64,000 bases of DNA from Neobacillus sp. DY30. GTDB taxonomy: Bacteria; Bacillota; Bacilli; Bacillales; Cytobacillaceae. A model generated the notes under the pieces. That model searched no databases. It saw only the letters and a program-made list of their open reading frames with translations, and was not told the origin of the DNA. Position 1 is the first letter of the stretch; each line of letters starts with the position of its first letter. The DNA is taken from NCBI RefSeq assembly GCF_030123065.1, contig NZ_CP126093.1, forward strand, positions 4,284,001 to 4,348,000, in the 5' to 3' direction. Below are positions 8,827 through 18,374 of the stretch, in pieces. The translations under genes and the position numbers were made by a program.

Positions 8827-9954
8827 TTAATTTAAGAGCTTAAAATATAATTGCTCATATTGTTCGACAATTTGCTGTGCTCGAAATTTTGTCTTAACCA
8901 CATTTACACTATTAGCCGCAAATTGCCGATGTAATCGTTGATCACTTAATACCCTGATCGCATTGGCAGAGATTTCGTCAATATCTCCTAATTCACAGAT
9001 GTATCCAGTCTCACCATGCTGAATAACTTCTGGCATTCCGCCAACATTCGTACCAATACATGGAACCCCGCAGGCCATTGCCTCAAGGGCAACCAGGCCA
9101 AAACTTTCTTTTTCCGATAATAAAAGCTTTAAATCACTGATTGAATACAATTCATCAAGATTTTCCTGTTTTCCAAGCAGGTGAACTTTTTCCGTTAATC
9201 CTAATTTTTTTACTAATCTGCACACAAGCGTCATTTCAGGACCATCCCCTACTAGCAATAATCTAGCAGGTAAAGCAGCTGATATTCTTGCAAATGTCTT
9301 TACAACATCCTGAACTCGTTTAACTGGCCGGAAATTCGAAACATGGATGACAACCTTTTCGTTATCTTTAATTCCAAATTCTTGTTTTAAGTGGTTTGCA
9401 TTTCTTTTTTGATAAATTCTTTCGTCAATAAAATTATATACAGTTTCAATTTGTTTATCTGGCTGGATAAGTTCATGAGTCTGTTCGGCTAATGACTTTG
9501 AAACAGCTGTTACAACATCAGATTTTTCAATCCCAAATTTAATAGCTTCAGTTAGAGATGGATCGTAGCCTAATACCGTTATATCTGTCCCATGAAGGGT
9601 GGTGACAATCTTTACGTCCACCTTGGACATTTGTTTTGCCAATATTGCACATACCGCATGCGGGATTGCATAATGAACATGAAGAATGTCTAAATTTTCC
9701 CTGTTTGCAACCTCTGCCATTTTACTAGCTAAAGCAATATCATAGGGCGGATATTGAAATACTGAGTATTGATTAACTTCAACTTGATGATAAAAAATAT
9801 TATGATAAATACGATTTAGTCTAAAAGGAATGCTAGATGAAATAAAATGAATTTCATGTCCCTTCTCGGCCAGCATTTTTCCTAATTCTGTTGCTACGAC
9901 TCCTGAGCCCCCCACAGTGGGATAACAGGTAATTCCAATTTTTAATTTCCTCAT
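8827..9954 (-). CDS. bshA: N-acetyl-alpha-D-glucosaminyl L-malate synthase
   Basis: BshA (YpjH), a GT4-family glycosyltransferase that joins GlcNAc from UDP-GlcNAc to L-malate, the first step of bacillithiol synthesis. The 375-residue protein has the N-terminal [19 protein letters not shown] loop, [27 protein letters not shown], and the C-terminal nucleotide-sugar site [21 protein letters not shown]. It starts two bases before the bshB1 stop region and directly precedes cca. Genes for the last step (bshC) are not in this window. Confidence 0.96.
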   Translation of the reverse strand: MRKLKIGITCYPTVGGSGVVATELGKMLAEKGHEIHFISSSIPFRLNRIYHNIFYHQVEVNQYSVFQYPPYDIALASKMAEVANRENLDILHVHYAIPHAVCAILAKQMSKVDVKIVTTLHGTDITVLGYDPSLTEAIKFGIEKSDVVTAVSKSLAEQTHELIQPDKQIETVYNFIDERIYQKRNANHLKQEFGIKDNEKVVIHVSNFRPVKRVQDVVKTFARISAALPARLLLVGDGPEMTLVCRLVKKLGLTEKVHLLGKQENLDELYSISDLKLLLSEKESFGLVALEAMACGVPCIGTNVGGMPEVIQHGETGYICELGDIDEISANAIRVLSDQRLHRQFAANSVNVVKTKFRAQQIVEQYEQLYFKLLN

Positions 9955-9956
9955 TT

Positions 9957-10667
9957 TTAATCTCCAATCAAATCACGATTCAAGAGGACTGGCACCTTTG
10001 ATTTAAAACCTTCAGCAAATTTAACTCCAACCTGTTGACCAAATAATCTTTCCCTTGCTTCAACGGTTTCTATATATCCATTTACAAGCGGTGTATCGAC
10101 ACTATTTTCTGTTTGTTCAAATTGGCTCCTATAGGCCCTTAAAGCAGTTATTTTCTGGTCTATTGTCTCCGATATATCCATGATGAAGTCTGGTTTGTGA
10201 AAGCCGTTTATCATATAAAAATAAACCTTTGAAACCTTATGTGGTACTTCATTATTTTTTGTACGATATTTTCTTATCCCAGCAGAAAAGACCGCCTCTT
10301 CTACAAGGCGGGCGCAATTTCCATGGTCGGGATGCCTGTCTTCAAAATAGGGAGCAAACACAATTTTTGGACGATATCGTCTAATGATAGAGGCAATCTC
10401 TTTTATAAATTCCTCTTTAAGAAGGAGCCCCCTGTCAGGTAATCCTAGTGAAAATCGATCAGAAACGCCCAATATTTCAGCGGCTTTCTTTGCTTCTTGT
10501 TTCCTTAATTCAATGGTCCCATTTGAAGATAAATCGGCATCCGTTAAATCACAAATTCCTATCCTTTTCCCACTCATTGTAAGCTTTGCAATACTTCCTC
10601 CCATACCGATTTCGACATCATCGGCATGGGCTCCGAACGCTAATATATGTAAGGGCTTATCGCTCAT
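9957..10667 (-). CDS. bshB1: Bacillithiol biosynthesis deacetylase BshB1
   Basis: A 236-residue zinc-dependent PIG-L/LmbE-type deacetylase that removes acetate from GlcNAc-malate. The metal motif AHADDVE is near residue 14 (the family has AHPDD; Ala replaces Pro here), with the third ligand His in DRHPDHGN. The ATG at 10667 lies inside the end of mgsA, after a GGTGA site; this start gives [12 protein letters not shown], close to the family start. It is followed two bases later by bshA. Confidence 0.95.
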   Translation of the reverse strand: MSDKPLHILAFGAHADDVEIGMGGSIAKLTMSGKRIGICDLTDADLSSNGTIELRKQEAKKAAEILGVSDRFSLGLPDRGLLLKEEFIKEIASIIRRYRPKIVFAPYFEDRHPDHGNCARLVEEAVFSAGIRKYRTKNNEVPHKVSKVYFYMINGFHKPDFIMDISETIDQKITALRAYRSQFEQTENSVDTPLVNGYIETVEARERLFGQQVGVKFAEGFKSKVPVLLNRDLIGD

Positions 10668-11076
10668 CACTTTCACCATTTTTATGAATGATATTTCTCC
10701 ACTCTAGGAACCCTTCATCTAAACCTCTTATCAAAAGTTCTGCGGTGCCCATGTTTGTTGCAAGGGGAATAGAGTACACGTCACATAAACGAACAAGAGC
10801 TGTTACATCTGGTTCATGCGGCTGGGCAGTTAGCGGATCACGAAAAAAGAAAATAGCATCCATTTTATTTTTTGCAATCATGGCACCAATTTCCTGATCT
10901 CCTCCAAGCGGTCCAGACTGGAATCTTGTAATCGGTAATCCTGTTGCTTCTTGAATTCTCATCCCGGTTGTCCCAGTTGCAAAAAGTGTATGCTTTGAAA
11001 AAATTGTTTGATAAGCTGTTGCAAATTGTACAAGATCATTCTTTTTATTATCGTGTGCGATTAAGGCTATATTCAT
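10657..11076 (-). CDS. mgsA: Methylglyoxal synthase
   Basis: A 139-residue MgsA that converts dihydroxyacetone phosphate to methylglyoxal and phosphate, a bypass that relieves sugar-phosphate stress. Motifs include ALIAHDNKK (catalytic region His/Asp), the phosphate-binding [17 protein letters not shown] with the catalytic Asp, and [12 protein letters not shown]. Its 3' end overlaps bshB1 by 11 bases. Being next to bacillithiol genes is notable because methylglyoxal is detoxified through bacillithiol in Bacillus (known). Confidence 0.96.
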   Translation of the reverse strand: MNIALIAHDNKKNDLVQFATAYQTIFSKHTLFATGTTGMRIQEATGLPITRFQSGPLGGDQEIGAMIAKNKMDAIFFFRDPLTAQPHEPDVTALVRLCDVYSIPLATNMGTAELLIRGLDEGFLEWRNIIHKNGESDER

Positions 11077-11086
11077 GGCAGTACTC

Positions 11087-11890
11087 CTATTCTAGAATAT
11101 TTTCAAGTCCATAAACAAAAACATCTTGCTTCATTACTGTCTCTACTGCTATCTTCACACCAGACATAAACGATGCACGGTTATAAGAATCATGACGAAT
11201 CGATAATGTTTGCCCATCTGCTCCAAATAAAACCTGTTGATGTGCAATTAATCCAGGAAGTCTCACCGAGTGAATACGCATACCATTAAACTCTGCACCT
11301 CTAGCGCCACTGATTGTTTCTTTTTCATTAGGATGGCCCTGTTCTTTGAATTCCCGTACAGATGCCATCATTTCAGCAGTTTTAACAGCAGTGCCGGATG
11401 GTGCGTCCAATTTTTGATCATGATGCAATTCAATTATTTCGATATCATTAAAATATTTTGCCGCCATTTGTGAAAACTTCATCATTAACACTGCACCAAG
11501 GGCAAAATTTGGAGCAATAATACATCCTAACTTCTTTTCCTTACATGTACGCTCCAATTCTTCTAAATCAGCTTTTGTAAACCCTGTGGTTCCAACGACC
11601 GGTCTTACATTATACTCCAGCGCTGTTCTGGCATGGTGCATACCTACTTCAGGTGTAGTAAGGTCGATGAGAACATCACACTCAACACTTTGCAGACTCT
11701 TTTCAATTGTTGAGTAAATTGGAACATTCTTAATAGACTGGAAACCGTCTAAATCACTTAACATGTGATTCTCATATTTATGGTCAACTACTGCCACTAG
11801 TTCAAAATGTTCAGTACTTGTTACCATTTTGACAGCTTCACTCCCCATCCTTCCACGGGGTCCCGCAATTATAATTTTTACACTGTTCAT
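11087..11890 (-). CDS. dapB: 4-hydroxy-tetrahydrodipicolinate reductase
   Basis: A 267-residue DapB of the diaminopimelate/lysine pathway, feeding peptidoglycan and dipicolinate. It has a Rossmann motif ([13 protein letters not shown]), [22 protein letters not shown], the catalytic block [15 protein letters not shown] with H-H and Lys, and the C-terminal [10 protein letters not shown]. Its ATG abuts the ypjD stop (TAAATG), implying coupled translation. Confidence 0.97.
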   Translation of the reverse strand: MNSVKIIIAGPRGRMGSEAVKMVTSTEHFELVAVVDHKYENHMLSDLDGFQSIKNVPIYSTIEKSLQSVECDVLIDLTTPEVGMHHARTALEYNVRPVVGTTGFTKADLEELERTCKEKKLGCIIAPNFALGAVLMMKFSQMAAKYFNDIEIIELHHDQKLDAPSGTAVKTAEMMASVREFKEQGHPNEKETISGARGAEFNGMRIHSVRLPGLIAHQQVLFGADGQTLSIRHDSYNRASFMSGVKIAVETVMKQDVFVYGLENILE

Positions 11891-12241
11891 TTACTTACTC
11901 TCCTCACTCTTATTTTCTATCCTAGTCCAACGATCCTTGTCTCTTGTATTAAATTTATTCATGACATAATCATGGGCCTCTTCCAAGTCAATATTTAATG
12001 AATTGGCCAGGCAAATAATAACAAAAAGAAGGTCCCCCAGCTCCTCGTCAATAGCCTTTTCGGTTTCGCTGGATTTTTTAGGCTTCTCACCATAATAATG
12101 ATTGACCTCTCGAGCTAGTTCTCCAAGCTCTTCAGTTAGACGAGCCACCATCGCCAGAGGGCTAAAATACCCTTCTTTAAATTGACTTATGTATGTATCT
12201 ACTTCCATCTGCAGATCTTTGATAGACTTCCCTTTAGGCAC
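11891..12241 (-). CDS. ypjD: MazG-like nucleotide pyrophosphohydrolase YpjD
   Basis: A 116-residue all-alpha NTP pyrophosphatase of the MazG family. The metal-binding helices are visible as RLTEELGELAREVNH (ExxE) and EELGDLLFVIICLAN (ExxD). Members hydrolyse non-canonical or damaged NTPs; the substrate of YpjD is not settled. The GTG at 12241 has AGAGG eight bases upstream, whereas the GTG at 12250 overlaps that site. First gene of the operon running to birA, with its own promoter at 12284-12312. Confidence 0.9.
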   Translation of the reverse strand: MPKGKSIKDLQMEVDTYISQFKEGYFSPLAMVARLTEELGELAREVNHYYGEKPKKSSETEKAIDEELGDLLFVIICLANSLNIDLEEAHDYVMNKFNTRDKDRWTRIENKSEESK

Positions 12242-12283
12242 ACCCTTCACCTCTTTTGATATTTACAAAAGCATCTACTAAAT

Positions 12284-12312
12284 ACATTAGCTAAAATAGT
12301 TTCGTTTTACAA
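12284..12312 (-). promoter_or_regulatory. SigA-type promoter of the ypjD-birA operon
   Basis: TTGTAA, 17 bases, TAATGT on the minus strand, about 45 bases upstream of ypjD. It is divergent from the ypjC promoter. Confidence 0.6.
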
Positions 12313-12349
12313 ATATTTTTATATTAAGTATAAACTAACCTTCACAAAA

Positions 12350-12378
12350 TTGCTCTTCTAAGGTTAATTCGCTATAAT
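12350..12378 (+). promoter_or_regulatory. SigA promoter of ypjC
   Basis: TTGCTC, 17 bases, TATAAT on the plus strand, about 45 bases before the ypjC GTG. Confidence 0.75.
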
Positions 12379-12422
12379 TAAAGCCGCTGGCTCGGGAATA
12401 ATTGGCAGAGGAGGAAGGAATC

Positions 12423-13295
12423 GTGATTTTTGGACTTAAAATGAAAAATGTCTTATTTATTTTAATTGGAACAGCAATTATGTCTTTTGGATTGGTCAAT
12501 TTTAATATGCAAAATAAACTTGCTGAGGGCGGCTTTACAGGTATAACCCTTCTGCTTTATTTCATGTTCAAATGGGATCCATCATATACAAACCTAATTT
12601 TAAATATCCCGCTCTTTTTTATTGGATGGAAATTACTTGGGCGAAACGCTTTTATCTATACCATTCTTGGGACCGTTGGCCTCTCTGTGTTTTTATGGAT
12701 TTTCCAACGTTATTCAATTGACATGCCGCTAAAGGACGACTTATTACTGGCTGCACTATTTGCAGGTGTTTTTCTTGGAATTGGATTAGGTATTATCTTT
12801 CGATATGGCGGTACAACTGGCGGGGTAGATATCATTGCCCGGCTTGTCCAGAAATATGCTGGCTGGAGCATAGGAAGGACTATGTTTATCTTTGATATAT
12901 GTGTAATTGGAGCATCTGTTCTTACCTACCTCAATTATAGAGAAGCAATGTATACACTCGTTGCAGTATTTATAGGTGCGAGGGTAATTGATTTTATTCA
13001 AGAAGGTGCCTATACGGCCAGAGGTGCGATGATTGTCTCAGAAAGAAATGATGATATTGCGAGAAAAATTATGGATGAAATGGATCGAGGGGTTACTGTT
13101 CTAAAGGGTTATGGTTCTTTTACGAAAATAGAACGTGAAGTGTTATACTGTGTAGTAGCAAAAAATGAGATTGTACGATTAAAAAATTTAATCACTTCCG
13201 TTGACCCGCATGCTTTTGTTTCGGTCACCGTTGTCCATGATGTTCACGGAGAGGGTTTTACCCTAGATGAAAATAAAAAACCGATCGAGATTTAG
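12423..13295 (+). CDS. ypjC: YitT/YpjC-family membrane protein
   Basis: A 290-residue protein of the YitT family. The first ~195 residues hold about six hydrophobic membrane segments and glycine motifs (NKLAEGGFTGITLLLYF, RYGGTTGGVDIIARL). The last ~85 residues are a cytoplasmic DUF2179 domain (ERNDDIARKIMDEMDRGVTVL). Transport function is suspected for the family but unproven. The GTG at 12423 follows AGGAGG by eight bases; the TTG at 12402 has none. It is the only plus-strand gene in this neighbourhood and has its own promoter and terminator. Confidence 0.93.
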   Translation: MIFGLKMKNVLFILIGTAIMSFGLVNFNMQNKLAEGGFTGITLLLYFMFKWDPSYTNLILNIPLFFIGWKLLGRNAFIYTILGTVGLSVFLWIFQRYSIDMPLKDDLLLAALFAGVFLGIGLGIIFRYGGTTGGVDIIARLVQKYAGWSIGRTMFIFDICVIGASVLTYLNYREAMYTLVAVFIGARVIDFIQEGAYTARGAMIVSERNDDIARKIMDEMDRGVTVLKGYGSFTKIEREVLYCVVAKNEIVRLKNLITSVDPHAFVSVTVVHDVHGEGFTLDENKKPIEI

Positions 13296-13325
13296 AAAAG
13301 CAATGTCCGGCTGGACATTGCTTTT
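13296..13325. terminator. Bidirectional terminator between ypjC and the YugP-like gene
   Basis: A perfect 13-base inverted repeat (AAAAGCAATGTCC / GGACATTGCTTTT) with a four-base loop. A T-rich end on each strand serves the two convergent genes. Confidence 0.85.
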
Positions 13326-14004
13326 ATTCATTACTTCTATTCATTCCAGTAAAGATAAGGACTAGTCTCAGTAACTCTAAAACAGCTACTGCAGCTGCTG
13401 CTACGTATGTTAATGCTGCCGCGTTTAAAACCTTTCGAGCATTCCGCTCTTCTTCATTACGGATTAAACCTAGCGAAACTACTTGGTCCATCGCTCGATT
13501 GGAGGCATTAAATTCAACTGGCAACGTGATCACTTGAAAAAGTACAGCCGCCGCCATAAACACAATACCAATTAACAATAGCCCGGTCATTTGAAAAAAG
13601 ATACCAATCAGAACCAATATCCATGAAAAGTTAGACCCTAAATTCGCTACAGGAACTAAAGCATGACGAAAACGTAAAAATGCATATCGCTGTGCATCTT
13701 GTATAGCATGTCCGCACTCATGGGCAGCAATGGCTGTAGAAGCTATGGAATGACCATGAAAATTTTCTGGGGATAACCTTACTGTTTTCGTTCTGGGATC
13801 ATAGTGATCGCTTAAAAAGCCTCTTCCCTCTTCAACTCCAACATTAAAGAGACCATTAGCATTAAGAACTTCCCTTGCTACCGCCGCTCCTGTCCGATAG
13901 CCTGAATTAGCTACACGAGAATATTTCATAAAAGTGCCCTTAACCCTAAATTGAGCCCAGAGCGGTACTAGCATAACAATAAGAAAATAAATTAAAAATC
14001 CCAT
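13324..14004 (-). CDS. YugP-type membrane zinc metallopeptidase
   Basis: A 226-residue protein of the neutral zinc metallopeptidase family PF04298 (YugP). An N-terminal membrane segment is followed by a conserved region ending in AAHECGHAIQDA near residue 93, which carries HExxH (HECGH). Two or three more hydrophobic segments follow, and EFNASNRAMDQV probably gives the third metal ligand. B. subtilis has no such gene between ypjB and ypjC, so this is an insertion relative to that order; whether it is a yugP orthologue or a paralogue cannot be told here. Substrate unknown. Confidence 0.85.
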   Translation of the reverse strand: MGFLIYFLIVMLVPLWAQFRVKGTFMKYSRVANSGYRTGAAVAREVLNANGLFNVGVEEGRGFLSDHYDPRTKTVRLSPENFHGHSIASTAIAAHECGHAIQDAQRYAFLRFRHALVPVANLGSNFSWILVLIGIFFQMTGLLLIGIVFMAAAVLFQVITLPVEFNASNRAMDQVVSLGLIRNEEERNARKVLNAAALTYVAAAAVAVLELLRLVLIFTGMNRSNE

Positions 14005-14055
14005 TTTGAACCTCCAGTACTTCTAGATGTAATAATTTATTGGTGAAGTTCAAAC

Positions 14056-14850
14056 TTAATCCTTATGAACTCTAGAACGGTTTTTTCGTATATCCTTTTC
14101 ACCCTGATATTTTCTCCAGCCTACATAAGAAAGAGTTAAAATGATAATGCTTCCCGTTGAAATAATTACCCACCAAATTGATGGATCTGCCTCGTCCTCA
14201 TCCATATTTTCAAAAAGATTCTTTAAATCCATTTCTAGACCTTCTAATTCCTGTTGGCTTTTTACGTTATTTACAACCTCTGAACGGTATTCATCAATAA
14301 AATTGATACGGGCATCTATTCTTTGAATATTTTCTGCTGAAACATCAATTTTCATACTTGGGTAAATAACGTTGTATAAGGCCATAAAATTATTAAAATT
14401 CGAGTGGAAATGCGCGGCATCACCAGTACTAGCCGCTTCTTTAGCTTCCTGGAATGCCGTTAAGATCTGATTCTTCATCTCAGTCCACAATGGCTGATGA
14501 CTAGTAGCAATCGCATCCACCACTAAACGAAACTTCGTAAGTCTTTGGACTCTTTCCTCGTATTCCATATTTGGGCTTGCTGCAGCCTCCATTGCCTCAT
14601 CGTGAGATACTGTAACAATTCTTAGTTCATCCATCGTAAAGGGATGTTCTGAGTTGGAAATGTCAGTGAATTGCTCTGAAAAATAACTCAATAGTTTTTT
14701 GCCATCTTCATATCTCTGAAATTTTATCATTTGAAGTGCCTCATCAGAGATATTATCTAGCTTCTCTATCGGTGTGTGCTCGTGAGCACTAACCGTCATG
14801 GGAGTGAGCATAATGACAATTAAAAATATTAGAACCCATTTATACTTCAA
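14056..14850 (-). CDS. ypjB: Sporulation-associated protein YpjB
   Basis: A 264-residue YpjB-family protein. It has an N-terminal signal peptide (basic start, then hydrophobic to VSAHE), a long helical extracytoplasmic region, and one C-terminal membrane segment (WWVIISTGSIIILTLSYVG) with a basic tail. The topology suggests an outer domain held by the C-terminal anchor. The family is known from B. subtilis as a sporulation protein of unclear activity. It lies between ypjA and the YugP-like gene. Confidence 0.88.
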   Translation of the reverse strand: MKYKWVLIFLIVIMLTPMTVSAHEHTPIEKLDNISDEALQMIKFQRYEDGKKLLSYFSEQFTDISNSEHPFTMDELRIVTVSHDEAMEAAASPNMEYEERVQRLTKFRLVVDAIATSHQPLWTEMKNQILTAFQEAKEAASTGDAAHFHSNFNNFMALYNVIYPSMKIDVSAENIQRIDARINFIDEYRSEVVNNVKSQQELEGLEMDLKNLFENMDEDEADPSIWWVIISTGSIIILTLSYVGWRKYQGEKDIRKNRSRVHKD

Positions 14851-14947
14851 TCCTTGTCCCCCCTATCATTACTATTAAAATGTATGAAGAGGTGGACAAG
14901 GTTAGACCATCTTTTGCCCTATCAGAAAACTATTTTACTTCTAGTTT

Positions 14948-15538
14948 TTAAATAGAAAGTTTAAATCGATTTGGCCGTATGACAAAATAATAACCAATTC
15001 CTACTGACAACACTGATAGCCAAAAGGTAAAATACCCAATTTGAGGTGTAACTTCATGTAACATATGGTATCGAGGGAGCATGAAAAAGACATAATCAAT
15101 CACATCATTATGTAAAGTCCAAATAGCTGTAACAATCAAATGCCACCATCTAAAACGATAAAAAGGGGCATACAACAATGCTTGTACTGCCATAGCAAAA
15201 TGAGAAAAAATTAACATAACTCCGATCCAATCCAATTCTCCTTGAACTGTAAAGACCAAGAGGTTCATTACCACAGCCCATATACCGTATTTAAATAACG
15301 TGACCATTGCAAGAGCTTCTATAAGAGGCCAATTTTTCTTCATTAAGAATGCTGCTAAAACAAAGACAAAAAATAAACTAGCAGTAGGACTGTCTGGGAC
15401 AAATATAAGGAAAATTGGGGGGGTTTCTTTTAACTGCCAGCCATACCACACATACCCATATACCGTTCCTGCAATATTAACGACAAGTAACAGCCATAAA
15501 ATTGACCTGTTAGCCAATAGAGGATAAATCCATTTCAC
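14948..15538 (-). CDS. ypjA: YpjA, DUF1405 integral membrane protein
   Basis: A 196-residue protein with five or six hydrophobic segments, rich in Trp and Tyr, and no known catalytic motif. It begins MKWIYPLLANRSILWLLL. Synteny (directly downstream of qcrC, upstream of ypjB) and DUF1405 features such as WTLHNDVIDYVFFMLPRYH identify it as YpjA. A link to the bc complex has been guessed from position only. Confidence 0.88.
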   Translation of the reverse strand: MKWIYPLLANRSILWLLLVVNIAGTVYGYVWYGWQLKETPPIFLIFVPDSPTASLFFVFVLAAFLMKKNWPLIEALAMVTLFKYGIWAVVMNLLVFTVQGELDWIGVMLIFSHFAMAVQALLYAPFYRFRWWHLIVTAIWTLHNDVIDYVFFMLPRYHMLHEVTPQIGYFTFWLSVLSVGIGYYFVIRPNRFKLSI

Positions 15539-15567
15539 TACGATTCCTCTTTTCTCATATGAATAAT

Positions 15568-15595
15568 AAAAGCTGACGAAAATCCGTCAGCTTTT
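15568..15595 (-). terminator. Terminator after qcrC
   Basis: A perfect 11-base stem (AAAAGCTGACG / CGTCAGCTTTT) just past the qcrC stop and before ypjA. It probably reduces read-through from qcrABC. Confidence 0.8.
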
Positions 15596-15608
15596 ATACA
15601 ATCGTTTA

Positions 15609-16382
15609 TTATTTCCCTAAGTTTGCAATGTATTCAGAAAGCTTTTTCAGCTGTTCATCATCACCCTTAAAGACTCCTGCAGGCATAGTTCCTTTACCTT
15701 CTTTTGCAATTGTTGCAATTTCCTCAGCAGATAGCCCTGTATCAACTAACGTTGGGGCTCCAGCTCCACCCTGGAAGCTATCACCGTGACAAGTAATACA
15801 GGTATTATCAGAAGCAATCTTATATTCTTCTGATGTCTTATCAACCTCAACGTCAGCAACAATTTTACCGTATTCCTTTGCTGCCTCCCAGTCATGTGTA
15901 GAAGCACTTTGCCATGTTAAAAAGGTAATTGCGGCTAACGCCAAAAGCATAAATCCAGTTGCCAAAGGACGCTTACTTGGACGGCGTTCAGGTCCACGAT
16001 CTATAAATGGAGCTAATAATAACGCACCAAAAGCTAGTCCCGGGATAACCATTGCTCCAACTACTGTATAAGGTCCAGCAGCAAATTCATACTTTAGTAA
16101 TTGGTATAAAAATAAGAAATACCAGTCTGGCATTGGAACATATCCTGTATCAGATGGATCCGCAATCCTTTCAAGAGGACTTGGGTGTGCAACAGTTAAA
16201 CATAAAAACCCGACAAGAAATACTGCACCTACCAACCATTCTTTCAAAAGGAAGTTAGGCCAAAATGCCTCTGTTTTACCAGGGTATTCAGAGTAATCTT
16301 TCGGAATATTCTTTTTCGTACGTGCCTCAGGCGCTAACACACGGGAATCACCTACGAATTTCATTCCTTTACCGCGATGCAT
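15609..16382 (-). CDS. qcrC: Menaquinol:cytochrome c reductase cytochrome b/c subunit
   Basis: A 257-residue QcrC. The first ~160 residues resemble subunit IV of b6f complexes with three membrane helices and the conserved PDWYFLFLYQLLKYE. The C-terminal ~90 residues are a cytochrome c domain with haem motif CITCH and an axial Met in GKGTMPAGVFKG. The fusion is typical of Bacillus. With QcrA and QcrB it moves electrons from menaquinol to cytochrome c and pumps protons. It starts with MHRGKGMKF as in B. subtilis. Confidence 0.97.
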   Translation of the reverse strand: MHRGKGMKFVGDSRVLAPEARTKKNIPKDYSEYPGKTEAFWPNFLLKEWLVGAVFLVGFLCLTVAHPSPLERIADPSDTGYVPMPDWYFLFLYQLLKYEFAAGPYTVVGAMVIPGLAFGALLLAPFIDRGPERRPSKRPLATGFMLLALAAITFLTWQSASTHDWEAAKEYGKIVADVEVDKTSEEYKIASDNTCITCHGDSFQGGAGAPTLVDTGLSAEEIATIAKEGKGTMPAGVFKGDDEQLKKLSEYIANLGK

Positions 16383-16448
16383 CGAACAATCCCCCTCCTT
16401 TATTCGTAAATTTAAGATTATAAGTAGCTCGGAATCAATTTAAGAGTA

Positions 16449-17123
16449 TTATAGTGGTCCGGAAATACCCTGTTTACGAATCATCATGAAATGAGCTGCC
16501 ATTAATCCAAATAATGCAGCAGGTAAGAAGAACACGTGAATCGCAAAGAAACGAGTTAAGGTTTGAGCTCCAACAATCGTTTCATGGCCCGAAAGCAATG
16601 TTTTTAAGTAAACCCCAATAAACGGTACTGCTTCAATAATTTGAAGTGTAACCTTAGTTGCGAACAACGCTTTCATATCCCAAGGTAATAAATAACCAGT
16701 TAAACCTAAAGCCAGCATGATGAAGAAAATGAGAACTCCAACAATCCAGTTAAGTTCACGTGGTTTTTTGTATGCGCCTTGGAAGAAAACGCGTAATGTA
16801 TGTAAGAACATCATTACAATAACTAAACTTGCACCCCAGTGGTGCATACCGCGTACGATTTGTCCGAAAGCTACTTCATTTTGAAGATAGAAAACAGACT
16901 CCCACGCGTTTTTGATATCTGGTACATAATACATGGTTAAGAACATACCAGAAAGAATTTGAATAACAGTAACAAAAAACGTTAGACCGCCAAAGCAATA
17001 AACAAACGCAGAAAAATGATGTGCTGGGTTAACATGCTCTGGAACTTCATGGTCAGCAATATCGCGCCACAAAGGCGTAATATCTAAACGTTCATCTACC
17101 CAATCGTAAATTTTGTTTAACAA
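16449..17123 (-). CDS. qcrB: Menaquinol:cytochrome c reductase cytochrome b subunit
   Basis: A 224-residue cytochrome b6-type QcrB with four membrane helices. The paired haem-ligand histidines are seen in MHHWGASLVIVMMFLH and in the last helices (FFAIHVFFLP ... AAHFMMIRKQG). The short b6-like length plus the separate QcrC carrying subunit IV is normal for Bacillus. Three bases separate it from qcrA. Confidence 0.97.
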   Translation of the reverse strand: MLNKIYDWVDERLDITPLWRDIADHEVPEHVNPAHHFSAFVYCFGGLTFFVTVIQILSGMFLTMYYVPDIKNAWESVFYLQNEVAFGQIVRGMHHWGASLVIVMMFLHTLRVFFQGAYKKPRELNWIVGVLIFFIMLALGLTGYLLPWDMKALFATKVTLQIIEAVPFIGVYLKTLLSGHETIVGAQTLTRFFAIHVFFLPAALFGLMAAHFMMIRKQGISGPL

Positions 17124-17126
17124 TGA

Positions 17127-17636
17127 TTACGCCTCCTTTGTCCGTGGTTCAGCTTTTCCTAAATAAAGTAAACCGTCTTTTTCCTGAAATGGATATACAT
17201 CCAGTGGTGCAATTGGCGGTGTACCCTTAACATTCATTCCGTCCTTTGTATATCGGCCAAAGTGACATGGACAGAAGAATTGATCCGGATGTGCTTCGTC
17301 TGACGCCCACCCTACAGTACAACCTAAGTGTTTACAGACAGGAGACAGGGCTACAATATTATCCTGCTCATCCCTATACACCCAGGCAGTATTCGAAACG
17401 TCTGAAGTATACCATGCATCCTTTTGTTCGAAAGTGAAATCTACTCGCTGTGGTTCGTTGGTGATATCTTTGATTTTTAATGGAGTTGCTACAAAATCTC
17501 CACCTGCTTCGGCCTTTAATACAGGATCAATGGCAAAGCGAACCATTGGCATTAACATACCTGCTGCCATAAACCCCCCTACACCAGTCAAAGTGTAGCT
17601 TAAAAATTGTCTTCTTGATACGCGATGCTTACTCAT
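17127..17636 (-). CDS. qcrA: Rieske iron-sulfur subunit of the bc complex
   Basis: A 169-residue Rieske protein. The N-terminus has a Tat-type twin arginine (SRRQFLSYTL) before a hydrophobic segment. The [2Fe-2S] motifs are CKHLGC and CPCHFG, supplying Cys-His ligands. The ATG at 17636 follows a GGGGGG site at six bases and matches the family start. First gene of qcrABC, with a good SigA promoter upstream. Confidence 0.97.
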   Translation of the reverse strand: MSKHRVSRRQFLSYTLTGVGGFMAAGMLMPMVRFAIDPVLKAEAGGDFVATPLKIKDITNEPQRVDFTFEQKDAWYTSDVSNTAWVYRDEQDNIVALSPVCKHLGCTVGWASDEAHPDQFFCPCHFGRYTKDGMNVKGTPPIAPLDVYPFQEKDGLLYLGKAEPRTKEA

Positions 17637-17709
17637 GCTTATCCCCCCTCTATTCACAAGTTAAGTCCATCGGACATAATTTAAACACATATAAAACTAG
17701 GACATAACC

Positions 17710-17738
17710 ATGATATATCAATCTTTATCCTAGGTCAA
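17710..17738 (-). promoter_or_regulatory. SigA promoter of qcrABC
   Basis: TTGACC, 17 bases, TATCAT on the minus strand, about 75 bases upstream of the qcrA start. Confidence 0.75.
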
Positions 17739-17776
17739 TATCATACTATTTTAAAAACATGTTAATCAGCAAAGAA

Positions 17777-18241
17777 TTACAAATTTTCATGCCACTTTTG
17801 TGTAAAAAGGGTCAGAAGCTGTTTTACCTGACTTTCAATCATAGATATCTTTTGTGATTCATTCAAGTGCTCGAGCGGCAGGGACGGAAGCCAAATCAAT
17901 GAACCATTAAGCTCGTCCTCATAGTTCTTCCAATCAATCTCAGACGTTATGTAAAATATATGTTTAAACTCGTTTTTTTCAATATTTTCTTCCCATCTCT
18001 TCAATCCATTAATTATATCCTCAAAATGATCACTTTTTAAGTATGTATAGGGAGGAACCAACATAAGTCTTCCAGTAAATTGTCTCTCTAGGTAATTGGT
18101 TAGTAAAGTAATAAATTCTGCGCTCGAAGCTGATTGTTTCATTTCATTCCCGAATGAAACAGAATACAATGGAATTACTGCCGTATCCACGTATTCTTTT
18201 GCGGTTAAATATGTTTCTATATCCTTTGATACCCACTTCAT
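17777..18241 (-). CDS. ypiF: YpiF, DUF2487 protein
   Basis: A 154-residue soluble protein with the DUF2487 pattern (KWVSKDIETYL start, VPPYTYL near the middle) and no signal or membrane segment. A GGGGGGTG site precedes the ATG. It keeps the B. subtilis order ypiA-ypiB-ypiF-qcrA. No function is established; it may be co-expressed with the bc complex. Confidence 0.87.
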   Translation of the reverse strand: MKWVSKDIETYLTAKEYVDTAVIPLYSVSFGNEMKQSASSAEFITLLTNYLERQFTGRLMLVPPYTYLKSDHFEDIINGLKRWEENIEKNEFKHIFYITSEIDWKNYEDELNGSLIWLPSLPLEHLNESQKISMIESQVKQLLTLFTQKWHENL

Positions 18242-18335
18242 ATATACACCCCCCTTTATTAATCATTAGTTCTATCATATCATTTTTTATTACAAAACAT
18301 AAAAGGAAAAGAGAGAAAAAATTCAGTTAACAAAC

Positions 18336-18374
18336 AAAATGGAAGCCTGCTTATCGCAGGCTTCCATTTTGTTC
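18336..18374 (-). terminator. Terminator overlapping the end of ypiB
   Basis: A perfect long inverted repeat (about 17 bases per arm: ACAAAATGGAAGCCTGC and its complement, loop TTATC) overlaps the last codons of ypiB. It is followed by TTTGTTTG on the minus strand. It may also block transcription in the opposite sense. Confidence 0.75.
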
